A stretch of DNA of 64,000 nt from Nothopassalora personata. Its lineage: Eukaryota > Ascomycota > Dothideomycetes > Mycosphaerellales > Mycosphaerellaceae. Position numbers and translations under genes: made by a program. This document shows, one piece after another, positions 47,654 through 58,500 of this stretch (positions are counted from its first letter, which is position 1; every line of letters begins with the position of its first letter). The stretch covers positions 2,790,001 to 2,854,000 of the forward strand of contig CM066290.1 of assembly GCA_033816765.1 (NCBI GenBank), read 5' to 3'. The notes beneath the pieces are model-generated. The model searched no databases. It saw nothing but the letters and a program-made list of their open reading frames with translations, and was not told the origin of the DNA.

Positions 47654-48395
47654 GGTGCGAGCGGGTCCTGGCAGGCGAAAAATCTCCACGTCACCTCGAG
47701 AGGCTAGGAATCGCTTGCGGGTATCGGCTTCTGACTAAGTCAATCTCATGTATACTTGGTCAACTTCACGAGCGCATCGGTGCTCATTCACCGTCCTACC
47801 TCCTACGAAGCGGCGATCGCTGCATTCGCCAACCTGCACAATAGTACGGCGGCTGAAAAACTGTGGTCGATACTCGTCGCTCGGCGACGATTAGAAAGGC
47901 CCCTACACCAGTGCACCTTGATTAAGGGTACCGTTGGCTCTAGCAAGCACCGACAGAGGAGAATGCTGTGAACAGCAGCCGATAGTGTCTGTAATAAAGG
48001 GTGATTGTGAATACTAACGCTATGGAGATTCAGAAGATTGTGGTCGGCAAGGGACTTGCATGAGGTGTTGGTGGCGTATCATGGTGCGCTTAGGCAGGTT
48101 TTCATCATGGGGGTTGTTGTGGCTTTTTGAGCGACGATTGGAGCGTTTGGGCTGGAGTGAGTCGTGTGAAGGGGAAGCAAGGGCCGACCGGGAACGGGAG
48201 TAATCACAGCAAGATGACTACGACAGAGAAGGTATTCACAGCAACCGTGCCTGCAGAGAGCATTACCCTAGTAGAGATACCTCCACTCGGGAAGGTTATC
48301 AGATGTAATGACATGATGATATGTAACAATACCACAAGGCTTGAGGCTCAGGTCCAACAAGAATCACGCTGATGAAGTACCCTCATTACCCAACT
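47654..48395. other. Convergent intergenic region, nothing recognised
   Basis: 742 bp between the ends of the MIT and epoxide hydrolase genes; only short chance ORFs. Confidence 0.5.
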
Positions 48396-49583
48396 CTAGT
48401 AATTCCCACTGAACGGGTACGTCTCCACCCCTTTCAAAAAGTCCGATACCTCCTTCGTGGTGGCTTCCGGCTGCTCCTGCTGAACCCAATGCCCAGCATT
48501 ATCAATGAGTCTGACGCCCTTGAAGCATCCACGCTTGACACACCTCTCATCCTCGTACGCCTGCAACGCTCCCGGCTGCTGGTAGTTACCCCAATCCTGC
48601 TTCCCACTGATGAACGTGCACGGCACTTCAATCCTTCGCCCAGAGTAGAGAAACATGTCCTTCTTTGACTGAGGAGTTGATGCTGTCTGAGCTCGGTACC
48701 AGTTGAGGGCACCTTGGAAGCCGACTCGCTGCCATTCTTTTACGTAGACTTTGAGGTCATCTGCGGGAAGCCACTTCTCGGTCTTGGTGTAGTCTTCGCC
48801 TTGCATGTTCTTCTCGATGGTTTGAGGGAATGTGTCGTCTTTCTTCATGACGTAGTACTCCGGCATGATTTCGATGTCTTTTGCGCTCCATGCTTGGAGA
48901 GGATGTGGGTCGTTCTTATCCCAGTCGGCTGACTTTAGGTGGAAGTAGCCTCGCAGGTACTTCTCTAAGCCCTGTTGTGGATTGTTCCAATCTTCTGCAG
49001 CGCCTGGTGAAGAGTTGTACCATTTATAATGCTTCCTAGGAGGATCTAACTTTGCCAGCTCCGCTTGAATGTCAAGCATTGGTTTCTGAGGTTCGTCACA
49101 GAATTGCGGTGGTGGCGGAGCATGGTGAGGATGGCTCATCTGTATGGTGGCTTTGAACATGTCTGGACGCATGAGTGCTGCCATGGCTGACGACACGCCT
49201 CCAAAGTCGTGGCCAATGATGCAAGTCACTTCTGTGTACCCCAGCTTGTACACCAGACATACCAGGTCTCGGACGAGGTTCGTCATTGTGTACTGGGCTA
49301 GGTCGACTTGGTCATAAGGCTTGTCTTCCCAGCCGGTCGTTCGTCCGTATCCTCGTTGATCCATCGCCACGCAGTAGTATCCAGCTGCAGCAACTTTGGG
49401 CATGAGCTTTCTCCAGGAGTACGCAAGCTCTGGGTAGCCATGACAGAAGAGGACCAAAGGACTGCCAGGTTGTCCAGCTTTCAACAAGTGGAAGTTGAGC
49501 CCACAGGATGAGGTACAATCGGCATAGTCTTCGGTCACGCCTTGGGGTAGTGGCAGCGGCTCCAGATTGTCTGCTTCAGTCAT
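48396..49583 (-). CDS. Epoxide hydrolase-like alpha/beta hydrolase
   Basis: 395 aa, single exon, ATG at 49583. The oxyanion motif HGYP is at residues 48-51, the nucleophile Asp126 lies in GHDFGG, and the catalytic His (about 365) lies in NAGHWVQQEQPE. An Asp nucleophile separates epoxide hydrolases and dehalogenases from Ser esterases; HGxP and the Trp-Tyr lid region (NWYRAQ) favour an epoxide hydrolase. It converts epoxides to diols, in detoxification or fatty-acid epoxide metabolism. Cytosolic; no signal peptide. Confidence 0.9.
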   Translation of the reverse strand: MTEADNLEPLPLPQGVTEDYADCTSSCGLNFHLLKAGQPGSPLVLFCHGYPELAYSWRKLMPKVAAAGYYCVAMDQRGYGRTTGWEDKPYDQVDLAQYTMTNLVRDLVCLVYKLGYTEVTCIIGHDFGGVSSAMAALMRPDMFKATIQMSHPHHAPPPPQFCDEPQKPMLDIQAELAKLDPPRKHYKWYNSSPGAAEDWNNPQQGLEKYLRGYFHLKSADWDKNDPHPLQAWSAKDIEIMPEYYVMKKDDTFPQTIEKNMQGEDYTKTEKWLPADDLKVYVKEWQRVGFQGALNWYRAQTASTPQSKKDMFLYSGRRIEVPCTFISGKQDWGNYQQPGALQAYEDERCVKRGCFKGVRLIDNAGHWVQQEQPEATTKEVSDFLKGVETYPFSGNY

Positions 49584-50768
49584 GTTGATGTTGTAGGTCT
49601 GCCTGACCTCCTATCGACGTGAGACGTGCACGCTCTACGATATCTTACCTATGTCGAAAGCGCCATATGTCAGCAGCATGGAAGGAGCAGCAATTGACTT
49701 TCACAGCGCACGATAGAGGGGCCCGAGGGGCAGCTGGACCTTCGGTACCGTGCTGACATAGCCGGCCGAGACATGTGCATGGTTACGGTCGTCGACTTGA
49801 TGTCCTCCTGTGTTTACTTCACCTCGGCCTCGTCTTGAAGCAGCACCGCGAAATTTGCTGCCTCCCGTACGCTGAAACTACGGCACATTCTCCTTCATAC
49901 ATTCACCCTTGGCTATGCCCGATTGCGGACAGCGGCACGAACAGGACTCCACGTGGCGTGGCAAAATGGAGCCTCAGTCGAGCGCATGGACGACGAGAGT
50001 CCTGCATGCTGTTACAACCATCGGTGGCCAGCAGACATGTTATGGAGGAAGGGAAGGGCGCTGTTCCTGACGTTGTCTAGTCGATGCTAATCTAATCTGA
50101 TCTCGGCAAGCAGCCGAACGACCAAGCTTTCCCGTTGACAAGGTTTTCAAAAGGCAGTCGCAACCGCTCGACATCACCTCTGCCGAATAGCAGCAACGTT
50201 CAGGTGGCGATGGAGCGAAGTGAAAACGCACCGCACCGTCCATCTCAAACGCCACACCATATATGTCAATGCCGCTCACTGGCTCACTGGGATGCCGAGC
50301 GACGAATATCGAAACGAGGCCCAATGCCCGCGGGCGGCATCTCGCCGCCGCATCCTTGTCACACGTGGGCCGGGATGTCGCCTGGCGGATACGCGCTGCA
50401 GCTGCAAAGCAAAATACTACGAGTGGACATGCACTCTTTCGACCAGACGCTGCTAAATTAGATGAGGCTACACAGCATCCGGCGTGGCAGGGCGGGTCGC
50501 TCTATCAGGTATCATTTCAGAGCAAGCCCTGCTGCTGTCGGCATGTGAGTATGTGATACCTGACTACTTCTTCTCTCTGCCCCCATCAGCGTTTGAAAAT
50601 ATCCTGCCGTCCGTGTCCCACGCCGTCTGCTCACCTCTCGTCGTTCGCTCTCTTACCTCTTCAGTACAGCTGTCTGTCTTTACCACACTGCAGCCAATCT
50701 TTTGCATTCTCCGACCCACTCACTTCACGACACTGATGACCAAGGCCTCGAATCGAGCCGCACGAACG
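49584..50768. promoter_or_regulatory. Divergent intergenic region
   Basis: 1.19 kb between two divergent starts. Holds chance ORFs only; no regulatory element could be assigned. Confidence 0.4.
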
Positions 50769-51790
50769 ATGCAGTCCTTCACCAAGCGATGTCTTGCTCT
50801 GGCTCTGGCCACTCTGACCACCGCAGTCACTGCGCTAGATGGCATTGTGGCCCCGGCCGAGGTCGCAGCGGGCAAAGAGACCGAGGTGACCTTCCAGTCC
50901 AGCAACGACGACGACTACCGCGTCTACCTCGCCGCATCATTAGCAGGATCCAATGGCCCAACTTGCTACCTCGTCAACTCAACCAAGCTGCACGACTCCA
51001 TCAACGTGACCATCCCACCCGGCGTGGGCCCTACAGCCAACTACTACTCCATCGCAATCGCCGACATCGCTACCGGTCAAGCTGCAACGTATAGCAACCG
51101 TTTCAACCTGACCGGAGCCACTGGCAAATACTCAGACTACGAAGACGTGAGTCGCTTAGAAAACCACACGCCATTGGCACCCCAGCACTAACATAGACCC
51201 AGCACCTAGGAGGCAGCCCCTTCTGGTCCGCCGACGACCTCCCCTGCACCGCCTACGACTGCGCCCGCCAATGCGCTCAAAACGGCTACCCCGAAGACCT
51301 CACCGACGACAATGCCTACAACACCATGAAGGAATGCATCATGTCCTGCCAAGGCGTCACCGCCGCCGAAAGCCAGACAGCACCCGCCCACGCTTCCTCC
51401 ACCTCCGGCCCGACCGCAACTCTCACCGGCATGATGGCCCTCATCACCCTATCAGGAGGCTCCGTCGTCACCGCCGTCGAGACCGAGAAGGAGCAAAACG
51501 GCAGCACCATCACCGAGGCCATCATCGGCGACGCGACCATCACTCTCGCCGGCGCAGCCCGTACGATTGGCAGTGCGCACCTCAGTCTCGCCACCGATGG
51601 CGTGGCGGTCGGCGACTCCACGACCGTGAAGTTCAGCAGTACCACGGCGACTATAGGCGCCGCGACCGCGACCGCGACCCATTCGGCAGCCTCAGCGTCG
51701 ACCAGCGACGGCGCAGCGTGCAGGAAGTTCATGGCGGGTGCCGCAGGCGTGGCGGCTGCTGGGTTCGCCGGTCTTGCGTATGTTTTGTAA
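50769..51790 (+). CDS. Secreted GPI-anchored cell-surface protein
   Basis: 321 aa in two exons (50769-51146, 51203-51790); the 56-nt intron has a CACTAAC branch site. The ATG at 50769 is chosen because it opens a clean signal peptide (cleavage after about residue 22, TAVTA-LD); the in-frame ATG at 50736 would bury it. An Ig-like Kre9/Knh1-style N-terminal domain (VTFQSSNDDDYRVYLAA, several N-glycosylation sites) is followed by a Cys-rich block (CTAYDCARQC...CIMSC), an Ala/Thr/Ser-rich stalk and a hydrophobic C-terminal tail after SDGAA, typical of GPI addition. Likely cell-wall structure; the exact role is unknown. Confidence 0.8.
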
Positions 51791-52181
51791 TCGAGCATGC
51801 CGAGTCTACAGCATACTTTCACGTGAAAGAACCGCTTGGATAGAAAAGAGATGAAGCAAGACCAGAAGGAAACTGGAAACAGTGGAGAGCCTGCAGCGCA
51901 TAGCTAACAGCAACATAGAAACAGAAACGAATGATGAGCTAAGAAGGCGCGACTTTCCCAGATGGGTGGCAAGGAATGTGCTCCCTCGTACAGCAAAGCA
52001 CGATGTAGATTATGAACGTAGTGTATAGACCAAAATTCACAGAATGTGTCCCAAGAAAGATCGAGTGATCGGCCCTTTGCCGCATCTGTCAATGGTAAAC
52101 GCTCGGAAAGGCCAAGACGTTCATGGTACACTTGCACAGGAACAGTGTGCGGGACACGATACATTCTGATAGGTCTAGTGT

Positions 52182-52455
52182 CTACTTGCACCACTGCGCT
52201 TCTTCTTCTCGGATGACTTGCGTGGCTGGTATTGGTAGCCCGGATGGACGATCGCATGCTGACCATGCCGCCTCAGCTCTCTGCTTGTACTCGTCTTTGA
52301 CAGCTTGACTCTCGTTTGACAGCTTGACTCTCGCGAGACCACATGTCACGTTCTCCCTCGCACGCTCGCCACAAGGCAATACTGCTCAGCGAAGAGATCG
52401 TGCGAGCGAGCTCCCTCGCCCGCTCAAAGGCGCATTTCAACTGAATGCCATCCAT
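52182..52455 (-). pseudogene. Small ORF frameshifted by a 19-bp tandem duplication
   Basis: Starting at the ATG 52455 the frame runs through ACEGERDMW and SRESQAVK and is then shifted by the duplication 52296-52314/52315-52333. With one repeat unit the reading continues to a stop at 52182 (84 codons, ending EEEAQWCK). The block W..ESQAVKDEYKQRAE recalls the end of an HMG box, but the match is weak. Confidence 0.35.
52296..52333. repeat. 19-bp tandem duplication
   Basis: Two exact units of TTTGACAGCTTGACTCTCG, next to each other. Confidence 0.95.
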
Positions 52456-52762
52456 GAAATCATGAATGCGTTCTTTGGGCGTAAAACCTTCGCCACCCTC
52501 TTCTTCGTGGATGCAGCGCCGTGGGTGCTGGGCTGGCTTGCAGAGGTGGAGCTTGTCAAGGTATCATCACCGCATTGGGCAGAAGAACGCTCCGATGGAG
52601 CGAAGAGCTCAGCATGCCACCGCCGCCTTCACGGTGATGGCTCCTGTACTCACACCCTGAGGACCTCGAAATTCTGTTCAATGTTTGTCAGTGCCGGTGC
52701 TGATAAACGATAAACTTCGAAGGAATGACATTCCGGATGGTGTATCAGTACCACGGGCTCTG

Positions 52763-52835
52763 TCAGGAGCCATCTCATCAATGCAGTCTTTGACTGCTAT
52801 GTCGACCGTCGTGAGATATGGAAAAGAATCATCAT
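52763..52835 (-). ncRNA. Box C/D snoRNA, snR73-like
   Basis: C box ATGATGA at 52829-52835 and D box CTGA at 52763-52766. The internal guide TCTCACGACGGTC (52804-52816) is complementary to 25S GACCGUCGUGAGA, which in yeast contains Cm2959, the snR73 target. An internal TTGATGAG serves as C'. Confidence 0.8.
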
Positions 52836-53017
52836 GAAGGGTGGGTGAAGGGAATTGCGAGGGTGGTCTTACCTGAGATGATCATGGAGACCTGCAAGAG
52901 GATGCCATCTGTGAGGAGCGGCGTTCAAGACCTATGATGCCTGATAACCTGGTCCAGCGTTAGTGAGGCGCTCATGACATCTTCATTCGAAGAAAGAATA
53001 GTGCCATATAAGCTGGT

Positions 53018-53099
53018 CAGGCTTGCAACTTTATCGTCTGCGCCGCCTGTCACAGCGGCTTGGACATATGCTTGTCATTTGTTGTTTCGAATCATCATG
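53018..53099 (-). ncRNA. Box C/D snoRNA, snR74(Z4)-like
   Basis: C box ATGATGA at 53093-53099, D box CTGA at 53018-53021. The guide GACAAGCATATG (53066-53077) is complementary to 18S CAUAUGCUUGUC around yeast Am28, the snR74 target. The D' box is degenerate. Confidence 0.8.
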
Positions 53100-53350
53100 A
53101 AAAGCTGGTGGAAGTGGATTGGACGCTTACCTTTTCGTGGGCATTGTGCCTCCGCGGGACATATGCAAGCCAGCGCGCGGTGTAGCGAGTGATACCATGC
53201 CAATCGTGAAGTGAAGGCTCCGCAGCTTCAGCCGCGGCAGGACCCCACGTGTTCCGCGACAGCGAAGTGCTTCACATCTGCCTGCAAAGGTCATGTCAGT
53301 CAAGCTGGCCAACAAGTGCTAGTGCGAGTGCAGGTAGGTGTATGCTAAAG

Positions 53351-53434
53351 TCAGAAAATGCATGAATGGTTATAAAAGTTGTGTCAGCAACGGCAAAGCC
53401 GAATAAGACTCGTCATCTAATAAGAGCTCATCAA
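53351..53434 (-). ncRNA. Box C/D snoRNA candidate, target unassigned
   Basis: C box TTGATGA at 53428-53434, D' CTGA at 53384-53387, D CTGA at 53351-53354. GCTA and TAGC outside the boxes could form the terminal stem. No convincing rRNA match. Confidence 0.45.
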
Positions 53435-53610
53435 AATAGCGTCGAAGAAAGAAAGGAGGCAATCGAGCTTACGTAAAGATGCGAAAGGCGACACTTTCGC
53501 ATTGCCGCGATGAGGAAAGGCGAAGAATGAGCGTAACCTGTACGTACCAACCTGTCAGCTCTGTTCGAAGCAGAACCGGAGAAGTGTGAATGATGACTTG
53601 GAAGTCAAGA

Positions 53611-53691
53611 TCAGTGGACGAGGTTTTCTAGGCCTGTCGCAAAGTGGCATATCGGCTCATGTGTTATCGGAGCCCAGTGCCAATTCATCAG
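53611..53691 (-). ncRNA. Box C/D snoRNA candidate, target unassigned
   Basis: C box CTGATGA at 53685-53691, D box CTGA at 53611-53614, 81 nt, central in its 187-nt intron. Guide target not recognised. Confidence 0.45.
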
Positions 53692-54282
53692 AAGACGAAA
53701 AGGGACGAAGCGATTGTGACTTACCATGAGTCGGCGTAGGGTCAGATTTCGTCTTCTTGCACTGCTTCTTCTCGGTCTTCGCTACAGCCGAAGGGTGTCT
53801 TCCAGCTCACTGCAGGATGCCGATGATTTGACTGCCCATTGCCTCGTCGCAAAATACACCTTACAGCCGAGCGACGAGCAGCTATGCCGGATGCTGTACT
53901 AGGCACGATGTGTCTTACAGCTCTTTCAAGTGCCTCCGCGCAACCCACGAGGAAGGTCCGGAACTCGTCTGCCATTGTGTTGGTATCCATATCGGCGGTA
54001 GTGACTCCGATTGTTTGGATGTGGCGAAAGGGTGATAACAAAGGCATGTGCGAATGCGGTATGCGCGAGCTTGGAGGGGCGTGGTGTCTTGGGTGGAGGC
54101 GGACCAGCCAGTCTCGAGGTCTCGCGTGGGCTCAGCAGGTCGACCCGCAGAGACCACTTAAGGGCCAGCGGCGAGTTGCAGGTAGCACATACACTGCCTG
54201 TGTTTCTCGGCAGCCTTTAAGACATGGTCAGCACATGCGCGCAAACCAAGGTGCAGGATTGAGAACGTGAAGTTGTAATTTT

Positions 54283-54361
54283 TCAGTGCGTATAAGAGCC
54301 GTTTTCTCAGCAACAGCCGTAGCTTCAGCCGGTAATTCCATTTTTTGCTTGTGTTCATCAT
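54283..54361 (-). ncRNA. Box C/D snoRNA, snR77-like
   Basis: C box ATGATGA at 54355-54361, D' CTGA one base after the guide TGGAATTACCG, D box CTGA at 54283-54286. The guide is complementary to 18S CGGUAAUUCCA. The fifth base from D' pairs with the U of CGG-U-AA, which is yeast Um578, the snR77 target. Confidence 0.85.
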
Positions 54362-54537
54362 GTGAGACATGGTTAAAGATGGAGGTGAAGTACTCACATG
54401 GTGGGACGCCATACTATTGCGGTTGGATAGGGTGCGCCGATGGCTGCGGAGGGTGACGCAAAAGCCGCCTGCATCGCAAGTCAGTCATTGACCTTGATGG
54501 CGATTGCGTCGATTGTGCAAGATGTGTTCGTCGTCGA

Positions 54538-54617
54538 TCAGACTGACGTAGCAATGAAGTTTCAGTCCTCCTTGGGAGGTCAAAGACTCTAGTTTGCGGT
54601 TTATGCCATATCATCAG
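54538..54617 (-). ncRNA. Box C/D snoRNA, snR64-like guide
   Basis: C box CTGATGA at 54611-54617, D box CTGA at 54538-54541. CAAACTAGAGTC (54585-54596) is complementary to 25S GACUCUAGUUUG, which holds yeast Cm2337 (snR64 target). The D' box next to it is degenerate (TTTGA). Confidence 0.6.
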
Positions 54618-54828
54618 TGAGGGGGGAGGGCTGTGAATGGCGCTTACTTGAGCGGCGGATTGTGTTGTTCAGCTCATGGTCACGAGGTATTGTCGGAGTC
54701 GAGAGACAGCGGTCGATGTCGATGTCGTGTGGGAGAAAGAATGCGCGAGCTTCGTCTCGAAAAAGAATTTCGGAAGCAGCTTGGACGGCAAGCACGGGAC
54801 GGTGCGGGACACCTTAGGCAGGGGCGGT

Positions 54829-55034
54829 TATCACGTTACAAGTGGTTAGAAGTCATGAAATGGGCTCATAAAGGTGTTTCAAAAGCAGGTAGTAGATTGC
54901 ATGTATCTAAGCTAGAATTGAAAGGGCTGCTTGTGAAAAGGCTGCAGGTGACTAATCAATGTCACCTGATTCTTGGCCGCTGCTGCCTCAGGTTTGATTG
55001 GGCTGCAGCGCCGGTGCACGCTTGGATCGTAACA
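54829..55034 (-). repeat. 3' LTR of the copia element, nearly unmutated
   Basis: 206 bp. About 27 positions keep CA or TG where the partner LTR (61983-62188) has TA; only the last bases suggest changes here (ends TATCACG and CGTAACA, ancestral TGTCACG and CGTGACA). Confidence 0.88.
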
Positions 55035-55440
55035 CACCCCCTTAGCTCGTGCGGCTTGTAGGTGAATAAGCTGATCGCATGTGATCGCGTGCACCCTATC
55101 CATCACCTATCACCCTACCCACCTATGACGTAAGGCGTCGTTGCTGTGCGCTTGTTAGAGCTCCATTATGAGCTGTATAGTAGGGCGCTGAGTTAGCGTT
55201 TCAGGTGAGGCTATTGTCCTAGCCTTACATCCCTATTCACAATCTCACTAAGTCCCTCACACTGCAGTTAACCTATATAATGAGTTCTAAGCGATGTGAT
55301 TCTTGTCCGGTGGGGTGGCTGAGCTGTTCTTATAGCACTAAACGGCAAGGCGTGCTATCTCCCTACATTTCAACGGACATATGAGGTTGTGGGTTCGAGT
55401 GCTAGGGGTTATTATATCTGCTGAATTTATTGCTTAGCCT
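55035..55440. other. Unmutated 3' region of the copia element with a tRNA-like stretch
   Basis: No TA excess up to about 55440. At 55308-55405 an A-box-like TGGCTGAGCTG and a B-box-like GGGTTCGAGTGC occur about 80 bp apart. Stems are poor, so this is a degenerate tRNA or SINE-like fragment at most. No gene seen. Confidence 0.35.
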
Positions 55441-56399
55441 ATCGTCCGCTTCAATGTCCGCTCCATTCTTAATTAAAATCCTAGGTGTCATAGTACGCTG
55501 TTACTTCGGTAATTAGGGTGCCTTACTACTATCCAATAACTACGCATATGTAACTTCGGTTACGGTCTTAGAGAACTCCGCTTCCTACCTTAGGTAGAGA
55601 TTACCATTCAGCTACGTCCTAGTGGGAACTCTTTTGCCTAATAAAAGGTCTTTATAGCTTATAAAGGCCTTATCTTTCTACTTAGGGCAAGGGTAATCCC
55701 ATCGACGGTAGTGCTATAGGTGCTACATGCCCAGCGGGTGGAGATGTTGTCTCTAAGTAAGGTGAGGACGATAATGGAGGGATTAACGATAATGTTATAG
55801 CGTTCGTTATAATATAGTAACGGAGGTGGTGATAGTAATACTAATGCTACTAGCAGTAGGGAAGTTAATAGTGTTTCGGCGCTCGTAATTAGCTACGCCG
55901 TTACTAGTGCGTATACGCTACACCGCTACTAGTAATAGGGGTGTTTCCGGTCCTTTTACTATAGGCTAATAGGAGTCCGAGAAACACCTACTAGTAATAA
56001 TAGTACTAGGGTAGCGCCGGTAAATAGTAGACGCTTGCTCTAGCGGTAGTGCGGAGCTAGCGGCGCTAGGCGGTTAGAAGGATAAAAGGGAAGTCGTGCT
56101 TAGTAGTAGCTAATTACTATGTCGTTCTACATCGCTACTACGATGCGCCGAGGAGAAGAGTCCTATAGTTAAAGTCTAGTACTAGTAACTGTCGAGAAGA
56201 GCCACTACTAGTATAGTAGTAGGCCTACGCTTCTTAGGCGTTATTATCACCCCCTAAGGTAATGCGGCTAGTGTTAGCATCTATAGTAGGCGCTAAGGAG
56301 CGTAGGTCTACGCCTTCCTCAGCTATGTTAAGTAGCTCTACGAAGCGCCTATGCTTTTGTAGTAGTAGTAGCTTAGTAAGCCTATCTATAGGTATGTCG

Positions 56400-58500
56400 T
56401 TAGTATTAAGATACCGAATCTCGATATCTCCTCGCTAGTTTCTCTAGCGGAGCTAGTAGTAGTAGATGTTAATATAGCGCAGCTTAGTATTAAGCTTTTG
56501 CCCTTACTAGTTAACAAGTCGAATAGTCTAGGTGTTGTTATAGTATAGGTATGTATACTAGTTAAACTCGAGATGGATCTTGGCGAAGATGCGTTCCTAC
56601 TAGATTAGCTCTAATGCCGCTTATAATAGGCTAAGGAGTTCGGCTTCGGTTAAGGACTTAGTAACAGTAATCTACTTAGATGCTTTATAGTCGACTAGTC
56701 TGCCGAAGAGTATAAAGATCTATCCGCTAGAGCTAGTCCTATCGACGTTTATGCCGTAGGAGGCATCTAATGCACCGAAGAACTTATAGTTCTTACCGAG
56801 ATGTTTAGGTTAACTATATAGGCTAGTAATGTGCTTACTAGCGCTATACATAAGGTAGAGGTTCTTAGTCTCTAGGAGGTAGCGTAGGCACTAGTCTATA
56901 AGCTTTAGATGCGTGTCTATTAGCTTAGTTAGATACTGCGAAAGCATTAATAGGGAAAAGGCAATGTCCGGGCGTGTATATATTACTACGAAGTTAAGGG
57001 ATCTAATGCGTTATTAGTAAGTAAGGATCTTAATAGCTTCTATAACATAGCCTTTAGGTACCGTCTAGTTAAGGTGTTGATCCACTAGCACATTTGTCTT
57101 ACGTGCGCTAGTAGATATACTAAACTTAGTAGCGAGCTTCTCGATGTAGTCCTCCTATAAGAGTTATAGTAGTCTCTTCTACCGATCTCGTGTTACCTTA
57201 ATTCCTAGAAACTAGGTAAGATCTCTAAGCTCGTGCATCTCGTACTTAGTAAGTAGACGCTTCTTAATGCTAAGTGCATAGTCCTTATGCTTACGGTAAT
57301 ATAGCATAACTAAGTCGTCTACATAAAAGAAGAACATAACCTTATTATTATAGTAGATACATTCGGAGTCCGAGAGAGGAACTATTCTAAGGGAGGCTAG
57401 CGTCTCGGTAAGGGAGTTATACCATAATAAAGGGGACTCCTTTAGTCCGTAGAGGGCCTTAACCAGTTTAAGAGCGTGTCTATCGGTAGGGCGATCGATT
57501 CTAGGAGGCGGCTGTTACGGATCGGTCTGGGGAAGCCCGTAGCCAACCAATCGATGCCAGCAGACCAGCGGATGCACCCGATATGCAGAGCGCTCTCAGT
57601 GCTCTCGGGTGCTCTCTCGAGAGAGCAGAGAGAGCAGAGAGAGCAGGAAAGATCACGCCAAGACACGGCACTATATAGACGACGCTCTTTTGCAAGTAGA
57701 TAGGAGCCTCGTGCTCAACTCATTTTAAGTATACACTATATACTGTTTGGAACCACTACCTTCATAACTGATTGAGACATCCCTGCAAAGATCCAAGCCC
57801 GAGTTGTGATAACGTACAGCGGTTCCTAACAGCGGCTATAGATACATAGTGTATAGTAGGTCTAAGTTTAAGAAGGCGTTAATAACATTAAACTATTTAG
57901 CTTCTAGGTCGAAGCTCGCGGCTATAGTATAGTAGAGGCGAAACATGCTTACTAGTAATATAGCGGCGTATGTATCTAAGTGTGTACCCTATAGATCGCC
58001 TCTTACGTATAGCCGGGCCTTAAAGCTCTTTAGTATGCTATAGTTATCTAACTTGTACTTATATACCTACTTTAGCGGTAATGGTAGCTAAAGTCCGTCC
58101 TCTTACTAAGTATTATAATCCTTCTCTTAATGTATAGTCTATTTAAACGTACCGGTTAAGACTGCTTTAGTAAACTCTTTAGCTATAGCTTTACGCTATT
58201 GTTAGGCGAAGCGGTGCTTCATAGCGGCTCGGTAGTTTAGAGGTTCGGGCGGAAGGTCATCGCGGTACATTGACGTAATAGTATTAATAGTACGTATAGG
58301 GGAGGATCGGCGTATTCGTACGACATCGTAGTACTTACGTCCTAGGTAACGAGGTCTCGGGCGGATGCCCGCCATCTAGCTAATAATAACGTTAGCGACT
58401 ATAATATTATATAGAGCATAGTGGAAGTAGGCGGTTCGGAGCCTCTTCCTAGTATCGGTAAGGGTATAGTTAGAATTAGGGGAAAACCTATCTATTTAAC
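56400..58500 (-). pseudogene. Copia reverse transcriptase and RNase H remnant
   Basis: Read on the minus strand the frame shows the copia catalytic block FFFYVDDLVMLY (about 57330-57295), YEMHELRDLT.FLGI, and farther on the RNase H blocks DASYG, SSSGQIFILFG, KSLTEAELL. Stops replace Trp and Gln. The solo LTR at 57513 splits it. Confidence 0.8.
57513..57831 (+). mobile_element. Young solo LTR, target duplication GCGGC
   Basis: 319 bp starting TGTTACGG and ending GGTTCCTAACA. The last 200 bp are nearly identical to the LTR of the gag-only element; the first 120 bp differ (CT/GA-rich). GCGGC flanks it at 57508-57512 and 57832-57836. Not RIP-mutated, inside RIP-mutated copia DNA. It records an insertion followed by LTR-LTR recombination. 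Confidence 0.92.

Larger units (their letters stand above)
52674..54790 (-). ncRNA. Non-coding host gene for intronic box C/D snoRNAs
   Basis: A minus-strand spliced unit without a conserved reading frame. Six introns with good GT-AG ends and branch sites lie at 54469-54647, 54215-54397, 53538-53724, 53282-53472, 52949-53131 and 52674-52872. Their lengths are 179-199 nt, far above the 48-59 nt usual in this window, and each carries a box C/D candidate of 73-84 nt. More introns may lie between 53725 and 54214 and beyond 52674. The first exon lies next to the copia insertion at 54829, so the 5' end is not fixed. Exons show stops in all frames. Confidence 0.7.

Noticed and set aside
52797..52872. 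A 76-nt intron ending at GACATAG
   Set aside because: It would cut the snR73-like snoRNA between guide and D box; the acceptor at 52674 gives a 199-nt intron like its neighbours.
54829..55034. Left copia LTR as an independent solo LTR
   Set aside because: Its own flanks (GCGGT left, CACCC right) do not match, while GCGGT does match the far side of the right LTR.
55308..55405. tRNA gene in the copia 3' region
   Set aside because: A- and B-box-like motifs exist, but acceptor and T stems do not pair.
57442..57703. Short ORFs on both strands near 57.5 kb
   Set aside because: They lie in the CT/GA-rich part of a solo LTR and reflect its low-complexity repeats.
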